Part shown: piece after piece, positions 45,051 through 56,000 of the stretch | Layout of the letters: the number at the start of each line of letters is the position of its first letter | How positions within the stretch are numbered: the first letter of the stretch is position 1 | Assembly (NCBI GenBank): GCA_033725935.1 | Contig: MU867072.1 | Location: 248,001 to 312,000, forward strand | DNA from: Cladorrhinum sp. PSN259 | Taxonomy: Eukaryota; Ascomycota; Sordariomycetes; Sordariales; Podosporaceae | Reading direction: 5' to 3' | Length of the DNA: 64,000 nt | Translations under genes and position numbers: made by a program | Notes under the pieces: generated by a model | What the model was told of the DNA's origin: nothing | Seen by the model: only the letters and a program-made list of their open reading frames with translations | Database searches by the model: none

Positions 45051-46256
45051 CTATGGATATCGACGATAAGGAGGTGCGTACGGACTGTGTTGACCACCTC
45101 TACGACCGCCGAAATCACTTCGTCCTCCCCGGTGAGAGCTTCTCTGATATTCCCCGCCGCCCGTGTAACTGTCGTATCCGCGGGAATAGCCATGATCAGA
45201 ACGTCGGTCTGTGTCTCTGTCATCCAGCCGAGAAGACTTTTCTCTTCTCTGATCATCCCCATCATCGTTGTAATCCCGTTTTTGGGACTTAGTGGCGGAA
45301 GGAGAAGACGAGGTCAATAAACTAGCAGCGATATCATGGGACGTGACGGTTGTTGGTCGACCACTCGCCAACCGCTGCATTTCCTTCTCGCGCTCTTCCT
45401 CCTCCAAAAGCTTACGTTCCTCTTCCTCAATTCGTTTCTTGTCGACTGCAAGTTTTCTAGCACGGCGGTACCGGTCCAGCTTTCTCGTTCGGGAGTCCGC
45501 ATCGTAATATTCCGTAAATTCCAGCCAGTCTTTGAGGTCAGGGACTTGGTTCAATAAACGTTGCATAGCGTCGACTGAGGAGATTGGTTCGATTGTCAAG
45601 GCTGAAAGAGCAGTTTTTTGCTCATCCTTCTTCTTCTTACCGTTAATTGCCGGCTTGGAGGGCGCAGACATTGCGGTGGAAGCGACTTCAGGCGAAGCGC
45701 AGCTGAAAGTCTTTGTAGTCTGCTTGGCTGGTATTTCGGGCTGGGTTTCTTCGTTATCCATGGCTAGAATCTCGCCCTCTTCAAACGAAGAGTCTGGGCC
45801 TTGAGCAGGAGACCGCTTAGCTGAGGTCTTATCTGACTGCCCTACCTGTTGGTTCTCGGGCTCCTTTTTGACTTCGGGTTTGAGAGTTGGGGCTGATACG
45901 CGAAACGGGTTGACAAAAAGCTGCGAGTTGCTGGATGGTTTTGTCCGAAAAATACTGAGGTCAAGGCTAGGAATATCACTGTGAGATGATTGGTTTGTGG
46001 GAGAAAGGGATGATATGAGAGCTTCAATGTCATGGGCATTTGCGACAAAAGTTTTCTGTTGCGGTTGCTGGGGAAGGGGTGGATGTGTTTCCTCCGGAGT
46101 CGAGACAGAAACCGCGGGCTCTGTCTCTTTGATACGCGCCTTCTTCTCGCGATTGCGGATTAGTTTCTCTTTGAGCTCTGCTGCACGGGCGCCGAGTGCT
46201 ATCGTGGGCGTGGGTGGTAGCGATAACAATGGTGATGTTGAAGACTGAGACGCCAC
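45051..46256 (-). CDS. Hypothetical nuclear-type protein with coiled coil and RG-rich tail
   Basis: A 401-residue single-exon frame; family not recognised. It starts with a short helical basic segment (AAELKEKLIRNREKKARIK). A disordered middle follows, containing SFEEGEILAMD, an acidic motif seen in many RNA-processing proteins. A folded-looking block comes next, VDAMQRLLNQVPDLKDWLEFTEYYDADSRTRKLDRYRRARKL (about 230-275). Then comes a strong coiled coil of alternating Glu and Lys/Arg (275-300). The last 90 residues are Arg/Asp/Gly/Tyr-rich (RGYDSYTGGG, RGGRSDFGGRRGG), typical of RNA-binding tails. A role in RNA metabolism is a compositional inference. Confidence 0.75.
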   Translation of the reverse strand: MASQSSTSPLLSLPPTPTIALGARAAELKEKLIRNREKKARIKETEPAVSVSTPEETHPPLPQQPQQKTFVANAHDIEALISSLSPTNQSSHSDIPSLDLSIFRTKPSSNSQLFVNPFRVSAPTLKPEVKKEPENQQVGQSDKTSAKRSPAQGPDSSFEEGEILAMDNEETQPEIPAKQTTKTFSCASPEVASTAMSAPSKPAINGKKKKDEQKTALSALTIEPISSVDAMQRLLNQVPDLKDWLEFTEYYDADSRTRKLDRYRRARKLAVDKKRIEEEERKLLEEEEREKEMQRLASGRPTTVTSHDIAASLLTSSSPSATKSQKRDYNDDGDDQRREKSSRLDDRDTDRRSDHGYSRGYDSYTGGGEYQRSSHRGGRSDFGGRRGGQHSPYAPPYRRYP

Positions 46257-48940
46257 CGCCGACTAAGGCAGAGTCAGTAGGTGGTTTGACTGAGAGAAAG
46301 AGAATGTAGGGCTAATACGTTTGACGATGCAGAATGAATAGACTGCGTATTATTAGACATGACGGGGTTCAAAATAATTGTTTGCTGTGTATTCCACTGA
46401 TTGATGTAGCTGATGTGGGGGTTGCCGCAGATTGGCGAGACAGCAGTTACCAGAATAAATGTGACTGGTAGAGGTTTCCCTGGGGACTTATTAGTCCAAG
46501 GTAAACAAGAAAATGTATGGGTGTCGCTTGCGCTTTCAAAGCAATGGTGCCAAACGAGTAAAAGCTGGAAGGCGTGAATGCCGTCAATTGAGGTCAAAAA
46601 GTTCTCCGAGTGGACCCACAAAAAATTGAGGCGCCAATGATTCAGGGATTATAAAATTGCTGCAGCAACCTATTAAAACAGGATCGCCTTGTGACTTTTG
46701 TGAATGGAGCGAAATCATGCACTGCAGCCCGTTGAATTTGTAAAGGAAAGTGCTCTGATCCATCTGTCCCTGTTCACCGACGACGCCGTGACCTGTGAGT
46801 CTACGGAAGGCGCCCATCTGGGTGCTGCAGCGGCCCGAGTGGGTCCGGAAGAGGTGAGTCTGCCGGTTGGCGTCCGCCTATACGAAATCATCTCCTCCGA
46901 AACAGTCACATACTAGTGTAGGCATAGATGGAGCTGCATTGACTACACTATTGGTTTAGCGCTTCGGACCCAAAGTTTATTTTGCAGGTGAAATCTGCAA
47001 AATACCGTCAACTTTGGGAGCCTGCACTTTTCCAACAAACCTGCCAGGCAAACCATGTATCCTACGTACCAGGGAGAGGTTTCGGCTTTATACTAGTACT
47101 ATTATGATTATTTTTCCTTTCTAGAACAACGCGCCCTCGTTGAAACTCATTTCTAGCCTTTATTTAATATAAATCAGGTCTTGCTAGAGGAAGACGTAGA
47201 TGCAAAACCCCGCTCCGTCGGCTTCATCTCCAGACCCTCGTTATCGAAACCGATGGACATCGCGATTGGCTTTTGATGCTTCTTCTCTGACTACCGCTCG
47301 ATGACTACAGTACAACCAACGCTTGGCACTTTTGCCTGACTATACGATTAACACCCGTGGCTATAATACCAAACAAATACCGATAGGGCGGCATGAAGAT
47401 CAACGTCGACAACAGCGGTAGCGAGAACCACATCCAAGACAAGACCGCGACCCGCTTCATTGTTACCGTTGGATGTGGACGCCGGTGGATGCTTGGACAG
47501 GGAGATCATATCACGAGGAGGAAACTTAGCAGAAGGGTGGGAGAATGTTACAGGCAGCAGGCGGTTGGCGCTTGTTAATGATGATTTTGGGTGTGTTTGC
47601 GGGCGCTTCCATGTTTCACGGCATGATGATTGCAGAGAACGAACGCAGCGCCTTTCCTTATCCTCTTCACTGCAGCTTGATCGGTCCGGTTCTCCGGAAT
47701 ATCTGGCCGTGCTACGCCGCCCCCACGCAATGACAGCGCCGGCAACAACCCGCTTCGGTCGTTCGATGACTGGAAGATGGAAGCTTGGAGATTCTCCACA
47801 GACGTTGAGAATTTGATTTGGAGGCTCTTGTGGTGGGGTTCTGAATCCAAGCGAGCGCTGTCCCTTGCATAAGTTGACCCCTGGCGCCCCTTATTCAGCC
47901 CCTGTTGCCGCCGTCGACGACAACACCAAGAAAACTCCCCGCTTTCAACCGCATCGTCAACCCTCCCCATGTTTCATGCCGCGAATGGCGGATCCGCAAC
48001 ATCAGATGGCGCGGCCGACCGAGCAATTGGACACGAACGATCCATGGAAGGTCAGATCATGCGGTCTCATGCGTCGGCAACACAATCCTCGCCTCACATC
48101 ACTCTGATCACTTTCCCAGCAGCATAGGCTGACTTTAGCAACCCCCCACCACGGTACCACCGTTGCGATTTCTAGTGTATACACCCGCTTGAAGTTCCCT
48201 CATCTGTTGATCTTTGAGTCCTTCATGCGCCGCGCCGAGTGTCTCGATGCTCCCAAACCTCCACCTGGGGAGATCACCTCTACCTAGGATGTTGCAAAAT
48301 CAGATATGATTTTTTTGTCTGCCCCTTAGGTACTGCCCTCTAGATCCTCATTGCAGCTTTTAATTATCATGTATAGGTTTTAAAGACGCACAGTGCAGTA
48401 TACTGGCAGTGAAGTGCAAGGCATGATAATATGGATGCAAGTGATCAAATTCGGTCAGTCTGGGCAACCAATCTTACTGAAACAACTGGACGTCGACTTC
48501 TGATGTCGTCATCACCGTTACCGCCGTAGCACGATGTTATGTCCTCCCTCGCCCCCAAGTGGGCTCACCAACTAGCTGCGGCTTCAACACCCCAATATGG
48601 TCAAGTTTACCGTTCAGGGGTTGCCATCAAGATCCACGCCGTGGAAATCTCGTTGACTGCCTCATTCACATATAAGGCAGTGTTTTATCCCACCATCAGC
48701 ATCACTTTCCTTTTCTCACCAGGCGCAACGCGACCTTTCAAGCAATCTCACTCTCATTCGTTCCCTTCTTTTTCAACTTTACATTCACTGTATACACGTT
48801 CGCTTCATTGACTGAAGACATTTCTTCTCAACACTCTCACCACCACCTAAACAGTTCATATTCATTCTTTCCGCGAGACGGTTTAACTCAAAACTTTTGA
48901 TATCTATCACTCTTACAACACTTACATCCAGCTCTTCAAG
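46257..48940. other. Long intergenic stretch, includes LPMO promoter
   Basis: 2.7 kb between divergent genes. The last 300 bases are pyrimidine-rich with CACTCTCACC-like leader sequence before the AA9 start at 48941. Short ORFs around 47390-48130 on both strands are not protein-like. No repeat, tRNA or transposon recognised. Confidence 0.5.
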
Positions 48941-49969
48941 ATGCCTTCCTTCACCTCCAAGACCCTCCTCGCCGCCGTTGCCGGTGCTGCTACCGTCGCC
49001 GCTCACGGCCACGTCAAGAACATTGTCATCAACGGTGCCTCTTTCCAGGGCTACGATATCAACGTTTTCCCTTACACCCAGAACCCTCCCAAGGTTGCTG
49101 CCTGGACTGCCTCCAACACTGACAACGGCTTCGTTGGCCCTGAGAACTTCGCCAACCCCGACATCATCTGCCACAAGGGCGCCAAGAACGCCGGAGCCCA
49201 TGCCGTTGTTGCTGCTGGTGACAAGATCTTTGTTCAGTGGGACACTTGGCCCGAGTCCCACCACGGCCCCGTCATTGACTACCTTGCTCGCTGCGAGTCT
49301 GGGAGCTGCGAGACCGTTGACAAGACTTCTCTCGAGTTCTTCAAGATTGCCGAGGCTGGCCTGATTGACGGCGCTCAGGCTCCTGGAAAGTGGGCCTCTG
49401 ACCAGCTCATTGAGAACAACAACAGCTGGATGATCCAGATTCCTTCCAACATTGCCCCCGGTGACTATGTTCTCCGTCACGAGATCATCGCTCTTCACTC
49501 TGGTGGTGACCTCAACGGCGCTCAAAACTATCCCCAGTGCTTCAACATCCAGGTCACCGGTTCCGGTACCGCCAAGCCCGCTGGTGTTAAGGGAACCGCG
49601 CTCTACACTCCCACTGACGAGGGCATCCGCTTCAACATCTACCGCTCCCTGTCCAGCTACCCCGTCCCCGGTCCCAAGCTGATTGCTGGTGCCTCCCCCG
49701 TTGCCCAGGGCTCTTCTGCCATCGTCTCCACCGCCACTGCTGTCACTGGTTCCGCCGTCCCTACTCCCGCAACTACCACCGCTGCCGCTGCCACCACCAC
49801 TGCCGCTTCTCCCGTCCAGACTACCGCCGCTCCCGTTCAGCCCACCACTACCGCCGTTGCTCAGCCTGTTCAGACCAGCACCAAGGTCAACAACAACCCT
49901 CCCCAGCCTACCTTCACCCGCTGCCCTGGTTTTGGCCGCCGCCACGCTCGTGACGTTGCTCGCCACTAA
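48941..49969 (+). CDS. AA9 lytic polysaccharide monooxygenase
   Basis: Predicted 342-residue secreted copper enzyme that oxidatively cleaves cellulose or hemicellulose. The signal peptide ends after Ala21, exposing His22 as the N-terminal copper-brace residue (AHGHV). His87 (GAHAVV) is the second brace ligand and Tyr197 in QNYPQCFNI the axial residue. Cys77/Cys200 and Cys118/Cys123 are likely disulfides. GPVIDYLARC and DYVLRHEIIALHSGGDLNGAQNYPQC are family signatures. The catalytic domain ends near 235; a 75-residue Ala/Thr/Pro/Val-rich tail follows but leads to no CBM1, ending in FTRCPGFGRRHARDVARH. Codon use is extremely biased to C-ending codons, suggesting high expression. A single exon. 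The 421-residue antisense frame is a shadow of this bias. Confidence 0.96.
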   Translation: MPSFTSKTLLAAVAGAATVAAHGHVKNIVINGASFQGYDINVFPYTQNPPKVAAWTASNTDNGFVGPENFANPDIICHKGAKNAGAHAVVAAGDKIFVQWDTWPESHHGPVIDYLARCESGSCETVDKTSLEFFKIAEAGLIDGAQAPGKWASDQLIENNNSWMIQIPSNIAPGDYVLRHEIIALHSGGDLNGAQNYPQCFNIQVTGSGTAKPAGVKGTALYTPTDEGIRFNIYRSLSSYPVPGPKLIAGASPVAQGSSAIVSTATAVTGSAVPTPATTTAAAATTTAASPVQTTAAPVQPTTTAVAQPVQTSTKVNNNPPQPTFTRCPGFGRRHARDVARH

Positions 49970-51260
49970 GTCGATATTGTATATCGCTTGTGATATGAGC
50001 GCGAAGGACGACGAGCGAAAGGAAGGAAGATATAAAAATATCTCATCCAACCAGACGATTCGATATCATCTTGTCTCGCCATATTCATCCCCTATTACAT
50101 GCTAAAGCGTATAAATCTTTTTTTATAGCCCGGCGCAAACACTACTCTATACTCTGCAGTCTACGACTGGGGTGTGATATTCAGGAGGATACCTTTTTTT
50201 TTTACTCCTGATATCTTTGGACTTTCTATTCTTTGTACATATGTCATAGGACTTTTTGTTTCTTTTCTTTTCTTTTTTTGCGTCGTCGTTGTCGTCACCA
50301 GGTGTATTCGGGACGGAGACGGTTGATGTCTTGGTATAGGGAAACAAAATGATCAAGAAGCATTTTGGAGCAGACTTGAGTTCTGCAAGATTAAGTTTTT
50401 TTTGGTTCCTCCTTGCTATTTCCTGTGACGTGACCATGTTTGAAGTTGCTTGAATGTGCTCGGATGTATGGCATTCAGAGTCAATGGTCAACTCCGGAGA
50501 ATCTTTTCTTCTCTGTACCACACAGCAGCTAACGAGATGGTACGTGCTCACGGATGGGACCTCACCTCGTGCAAGGCCAAGCCCTATATTTATCCGCAAA
50601 TAACATGCCGATCCCAAGTCCCGGGATCACGGATCTTGGTTCGTATGCAGGAATAGATCGGGAATTTTGTCACAGGCTAAAGGATATTTTAAGAAGGACC
50701 AGCATATGCAAGATATAGTAAAACAGGTCGAGCTGAGAAAGACAAAAGAGGGGTTATTGCTTCCGGTTATTAGTCCTGGGAGAATTGAGATCGGAGAGTC
50801 TGCTTGACAACAGGTTAGTTGAGCATGGCAAGAGCAAAAGAATCCGGAGATACTAAACGTTGATGGAAGTGGAACAAAAAAAGGGGGGGTTTGTTATGGT
50901 TACGTCCCAGCCCTATGGTGCGACTTGAAATGGGCGGGCAAAATATCCACCAATCAGACTGCTTGCTTTCCAGCTTCGGTTACGCATCCTCTTCTCTTCC
51001 ACTCGAGTCCCTCCGCATTGGAATAGGTACAATTCGATGCTTTCCCAGTAATTTCTCCACGGTTACCTTCCGCTGCCGAGCTGTTTCTGATCAGGAGTTA
51101 TTCCGGGTAGAATTTCATCAACATGTGATTCACCTGTTCCACTCCCGGTAGGGAGCATATCAATATCTCCTTCCCTCCTCACCACTCCCCTAACACTTTT
51201 CTCTCTTTACCTACTATCCCTCTCTCTCCTCCTTCCTCCTCCTTGGCCACAGTCGTCAAA
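49970..51260. other. Intergenic
   Basis: 3' flank of the LPMO gene and promoter of the pectinesterase gene. T-runs occur at 50192-50201 and 50260-50279. The final 100 bases before 51261 are strongly CT-rich, as in fungal leaders. No gene accepted. Confidence 0.55.
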
Positions 51261-52477
51261 ATGCACTCCCCACTCCACCTCTCCCTCCTCCTCCCCCTCC
51301 TATCCCTCGCCATCCCCTCCCTAGCAGCAGTCCGCACCACCCCTCCAGCAAACTGCATCACGGTCGCCAAATCAGGTGGACAATTCTCAACCCTCCAATC
51401 CGCAGTCAACTCCCTCTCCACTTCTTCCTCGGGGACGCAGTGCATCTTCATCTACCCGGGCACGTACAACGAACAGGTCCTCATCCCGGCCCGCAAGGCG
51501 CTCCTCACAATCTACGGCTCAACGTCCGACACGACCTCGTACAAGTCCAACACGGTCCTCATCACGCAGAAGAAGTCGCAGCTGGATGGCGGAATCTCAA
51601 ACGACGAGACCGCCACGCTCAGAGTCAAAAGCGAGGGGTTCAAGCTTTACAACGTAAACGTCGAGAATTCTTACGGGAAGGGGAGCCAGGCGGTGGCGGT
51701 TTCGGCGTACGCGGAGAGCGGGTACTACGGCGTGAGGCTCTGGGGGTACCAGGATACTTTGTTGGCGAATAAAGGAAGGCAGGTCTATGCAAAGAGCGAG
51801 ATTGTGGGGGTTACGGATTTTATTTTTGGGCAGGAGAGTCCGGCCTGGTTTGAGGGGGTCGATGTCAGGGTCAAGGAGTCGGGATCTGGCTATGTTACTG
51901 GTGAGTTTCTTTTTTTGCCTTTTCGCTTTTTTTTGTCAGTTTGGGGTGGGGTGGGGAAGGAGAGGAAAGCAGAGTGGAAAATCAATGTGGATTCAACGGT
52001 GCCAGGGGAGGTGTGTAAGACGGAGAGATATTGAGGAAACCACGACATGCTTGGAACTGATGAATGAAAAGAACGCTAACGTACCATGTTCTCCTAACTA
52101 TTGCAGCATCCGGTCGGTCATCAGCATCTTCTGCCAACTACTACGTCTTCAACAGGTGCACCGTTGCAGCGGCTTCGGGCAACAACGTCGCGAACGGGGC
52201 GTATTATCTCGGCCGCCCGTGGAGGGAGTACGCCCGGGTGGTGTTCCAAAACTCAAACCTGTCGAGCGTCATCAATTCGGCGGGGTGGAGGATCTGGAAC
52301 TCTGGAGATGAGCGGACCAGCAACGTCTACTTTGGCGAGTATGCAAACAGCGGAGCTGGCGCATCTGGCACGAGAGCTTCGTTTGCGACCAAGATGAGCA
52401 AAGCTGTCGCTATTGATGCGGTCCTTGGCTCGGGATATGCAAGTGCAGCATTCTACGATGCATCTTACATGAAGTAG
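51261..52477 (+). CDS. Secreted pectin methylesterase (CE8)
   Basis: Predicted 336-residue enzyme that removes methyl esters from homogalacturonan, opening pectin to lyases and galacturonases. Exons are 51261-51900 and 52107-52477. The intron is 206 nt, long for this window, with a CTCCTAACT branch and TTGCAG acceptor. Signal peptide about 1-22. Family motifs are present in order: YPGTYNEQV, QAVAVS, GYQDTLL with the QDT, DFIFG with the catalytic Asp, and YLGRPWREYARVVF with the conserved Arg/Trp. The end is ASYMK. The ATG at 51261 directly precedes the hydrophobic stretch and is preferred over an upstream near-cognate start. No binding module. Confidence 0.95.
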
Positions 52478-52953
52478 TTGTCCTGCAGAAAAAGTCCTAG
52501 AATGATGGACCTTGTCTGTCGATGTTTCTTTTTTTATCTTTTTATCCCGCTCAGCCTCCAAAAAGATAAAAACGTGCGTCATGCATGGGGTGACAAGGGA
52601 AACGTCAGATGATGGGTGATTCGGCCCGGACGATGATCAGCACGGGATTGACTTGGAAAGACATCTTTTGATGAGGTACATTGCGCAAGAAATCGAGACT
52701 TTATACCAGGGAAAGTGCTTCCTGGCCCCTATGTGAGACTCTTCCAAGATCATCCACATTCGGGAGTTGAGTGGCACAGTATATCCACTCATTGTTCAAA
52801 TCTATTTCGAGCCATGGTTCGCAGCAATAGCTTTGGTTGCATGACGCCTTCAAAAGCCACACGGAGTCAAGCACCCAACAAAAGTACATGTACTTACTTG
52901 GAAGCAAGTCCGATTCAAATAATAACCCTCTCCTGTTCCATTTTCTGCCATTG
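52478..52953. other. Intergenic, promoter of RBR ligase gene
   Basis: Holds the pectinesterase 3' flank and the promoter or leader of the RBR gene. The RBR reading frame stays open upstream to an ATG at 52837, but that 39-residue extension lacks domain character. Confidence 0.5.
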
Positions 52954-54927
52954 ATGCCCACACTTTTCAACATGCCCAACAATCCGTTTTTCGGAGCCCA
53001 AGAACAAAACCGTTTGAACCGCCACTCGTCCCTCGCTCGATCGAATGCCCTCAGACAACCAAGACATACGCAATCCAAAGATGCGGCCCCCAAATCACAA
53101 GAGGAGGACGGGGGCAACAATCTAGCTGGGCCTGGGAAACCAGAAACCCTCGATCATCTAAAATCGCGGATTCGGTCTCTCGAGCAAGAAAACAAGACGC
53201 TTCAACGAGACTTGGACCTGCTCAAGTTGATTGGGCCACTGACCCCCCGAACCCTTCTTTTTCACAAAGGACAAACAAGAATCCCAGTAGCAAGCCGACC
53301 CAGCAGCTTCGATAGGGCTCTGTCAGTTGACGAAGCCATCGACTTTGTGAAAGGGCTTGATGCCTACCCACTATATGCAAGGCCAGACCGGTACTCGATC
53401 AGGGTATGCTGTCTATGCAAGAGAGGGCTTTATTTCATGATACCTCCCGTCAACATAAGGGTAAACTCCCTACCGTTCATACTCCCACAAACTGAATTCA
53501 GTTGCTCAGGAACCGGAACATTTCCCTGCTGTCCAGAGTCCATCTGTGACGACTGCGTTATTTCAGTCATCGTCCCAAGCATCAAAAAAGATTGGTGGCA
53601 CAACCTCGGCTCAGAGCATTGGATCAGGTGTCCCCATCCGCACTGCAAAGAGCTTCTGTCAGACCAAGTTGTTTCCGTCTTGGTCTCAATTCCGGACATA
53701 TTTCGAGTTTCAGACTTGGCTGGCAATCTGAGCCTCTTCTACCCTGTCAGAGCTCGCCGAACCGCCATCAAAGCCCTCGATCCAATGCCGACACCCGAAG
53801 CCATGATCCACGCCGCTAAATTTAATGAGCATTTGGAGCAACATGGCATGCTCGTGTCAAGGCCTCTTGAATGTTTCGCGGCACCAGAAGTCAAAGTCTT
53901 CCCCATGGACACTCCCGACGGCCAAACCCTCCAAGTTCCAATCTTCACCGGCGTCCTCCTCCAAAAATCGGCCCTCTCGGACACCCGCGAATGCGTGGTC
54001 TGCGCCGACTCCTTCCGAGACGTAACGGATGGCACCGCCCAGTCTGAATCAACCTGGCACGACACCGTCGTCTCTCACTTCCCAGGCAACTGGTCCCATC
54101 TAATCCGCCCCTTCCCCCCTTCTTCTGCCCTCCCCTCGTGCGCAGAAAACCACCAGCTAAACATCTGCCGCAGCTGTCTCTCCCGCACGATTCGCTCCCA
54201 GCTTGAAACCCGCGGCCGTGCAGCATCCCAGTCGCTGATCTGTCCTACGCCCGAGTGCGGGCACATGTACACGCACTCGGAACTGCGCATCATTCTCGAC
54301 GAAGAAACCTTCACTCTGTACGACCGCCAGAGACTAAACCTACACCTATCCTCCGAACCAAACTTCCGCTGGTGTCTGCGGGAGGGGTGCGCCTCGGGGC
54401 AAATCTACGAAGTGGTAGGGCCGGGCTGGGGACTGATCCAGGGACCGGACTTGCCCGTCGCATCAGGGCGGAGTCATCCGAACAGAAATAGGGTTTACTG
54501 TTCAGACTGCAGCTTTGTCATGTGCTTTGAGCATCAAGTTGCGTGGCACGAGGGAATGTCATGTCAGGAATACGACGAGTCCCGCAATCGGAATAGTAAT
54601 AGTGACAACGACGCCAAGACGAGGGAGTGGATTATTAGGAATACGAAGCCCTGTACGTGCGGAGCGAGGGTTGAGAAGAGAGGGGGGTGCTGGCACATGA
54701 CTTGTCGTGTTTGTGGACGGGATTTCTGCTGGGAGTGTCTGGCTGACTGGGAGGGAAACATTGTGAGGCAGAATCCGCAGACGGGTGCGAGGGAGTACAG
54801 AGCTGGAGGGCACAGGATTGGGTGTTATTTCAGGGAGACGAGGGCGTTTATGCCTACTGTTGTTATGGGGGACCGGCTGGAGGATGCGTTGACGGAGCTG
54901 GGGTTTGGGGGTATACGGAGGCAATAG
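52954..54927 (+). CDS. RBR-type E3 ubiquitin ligase (RING1-IBR-RING2)
   Basis: Predicted 657-residue ligase working by a RING/HECT hybrid mechanism. The start at 54 kb minus 2046 (52954, MPTLFNM) is preferred; ATGs at 52837 and 52972 are alternatives. A coiled coil occupies about 65-92 (LKSRIRSLEQENKTLQRDLDLLK). A first Cys-rich cluster lies at 152-231 (CCLC ... CCPESICDDC ... CPHPHC). RING1 spans 347-435 (CVVC ... ICRSCL ... CPTPEC). The IBR is at 474-537 (CLREGC ... CSDCSFVMCFEH). RING2 is at 567-602 (CTCGARVEKRGGCWHMTC RVC), with the catalytic Cys579 in GGCWHM. All exons appear fused in one frame. An acidic/polar insert (NRNSNSDND) precedes RING2. No transmembrane helix. It neighbours UBC8 only distantly; a functional link is not implied. 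Confidence 0.92.
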   Translation: MPTLFNMPNNPFFGAQEQNRLNRHSSLARSNALRQPRHTQSKDAAPKSQEEDGGNNLAGPGKPETLDHLKSRIRSLEQENKTLQRDLDLLKLIGPLTPRTLLFHKGQTRIPVASRPSSFDRALSVDEAIDFVKGLDAYPLYARPDRYSIRVCCLCKRGLYFMIPPVNIRVNSLPFILPQTEFSCSGTGTFPCCPESICDDCVISVIVPSIKKDWWHNLGSEHWIRCPHPHCKELLSDQVVSVLVSIPDIFRVSDLAGNLSLFYPVRARRTAIKALDPMPTPEAMIHAAKFNEHLEQHGMLVSRPLECFAAPEVKVFPMDTPDGQTLQVPIFTGVLLQKSALSDTRECVVCADSFRDVTDGTAQSESTWHDTVVSHFPGNWSHLIRPFPPSSALPSCAENHQLNICRSCLSRTIRSQLETRGRAASQSLICPTPECGHMYTHSELRIILDEETFTLYDRQRLNLHLSSEPNFRWCLREGCASGQIYEVVGPGWGLIQGPDLPVASGRSHPNRNRVYCSDCSFVMCFEHQVAWHEGMSCQEYDESRNRNSNSDNDAKTREWIIRNTKPCTCGARVEKRGGCWHMTCRVCGRDFCWECLADWEGNIVRQNPQTGAREYRAGGHRIGCYFRETRAFMPTVVMGDRLEDALTELGFGGIRRQ

Positions 54928-56000
54928 GGGTAAGTGGAAAGGGGGTTTTGGGTGGACAGACACTGGGAATGCTCTTTCAGAGTGGGTTCGAAGCAGGCCA
55001 TTTCATTTTGGCTTGGTTGCCTGGTATTTTTTTTGGTTCACGATAGTCGAATCGCTTTACCCCCTATCAAATTCCAGCTGCGGGTTCGTCTCGGCAAAGT
55101 GGTAGTGACTGCCCACCTGGATGGGCCTGTCCCCTCGATGCAGCCTTGCCTCCGTGGACGGGAACAGAATGTGGAGGCGGCCAGAGGAAGAAGTATTGAA
55201 AATGTCACGAAGAATCTTGGGATCCACGAAGAGAGGGAAATGTGTACAAGTATCGACGATATCCTCGACGAAATAACATCTCTTCTCATCATCACATCAT
55301 CAGCCTTCCAGCCTTCCAGCCTTCCAAAGCAACATCTCTTCAGCTTCTCCAGCCTCTATCGCCTCTTTAGTCTTTTCAACAGTCTTTAGACAACCCAAAC
55401 ATCAAAATGATGTACGCCCCTTTCTTCCTTCCCTGGTGAGATATCCTGATTGACAATACCTTCGTACCTACTTCTGGGCTCTCTATGGGCACTAAATCTC
55501 TCGTTCATTTCTCGGCCAATATTCTGCAGCCGAGTTGATATAAGATACTGAGGATGTCACATCCCTTCCTCGCAACACTTCCCAGACTCACCATTCCAAT
55601 ATTGACTCCCCTTCCCAAGACCATCTACCCAGCATCATGCAATGCCCGAGGCACATCATTAATAGATGGCACTGCAACTTTGACCACATCTTCAAAATTG
55701 AGCTCGTGGTGACGCTGTCCGTTTCGATGGCCAATCACTCCGACAGGCACACAATATTCTTGTTTCTTTTTGCTCACCGTCACCCAGGCTTTGTTCCCCA
55801 TCGATACCCACCTGAGAGTGATGTGATGGATGGTGCCAGTGGTGGCGGACTCGTCAAGACACACACAGAGAGAGAGACGTTTGATTATCACGTCACATTA
55901 TTGAATATTTCTTCTTCATAGCTCATCTCATCAATTTTTTTTTTCCGGGAACAGATTGTCAATAATTTCTCAAAGTTTCTCCGAAATTACGAATATTTAC
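54928..56000. other. Non-coding or small-ORF region after RBR gene
   Basis: About 55250-55406 looks like a typical fungal 5' leader: pyrimidine-rich, with CAGCCTTCC tandem copies at 55300-55330, ending AACATCAAA before ATG at 55407. The only ORF there is very short even when a GTGAGA donor and CTGCAG acceptor are used (16 residues). No larger gene is supported. Confidence 0.4.

Noticed and set aside
48785..50050. 421-codon minus-strand frame rich in Gly/Ser/Asn
   Set aside because: It lies fully antisense to the AA9 gene; the open frame results from extreme C-ending codon bias on the plus strand.
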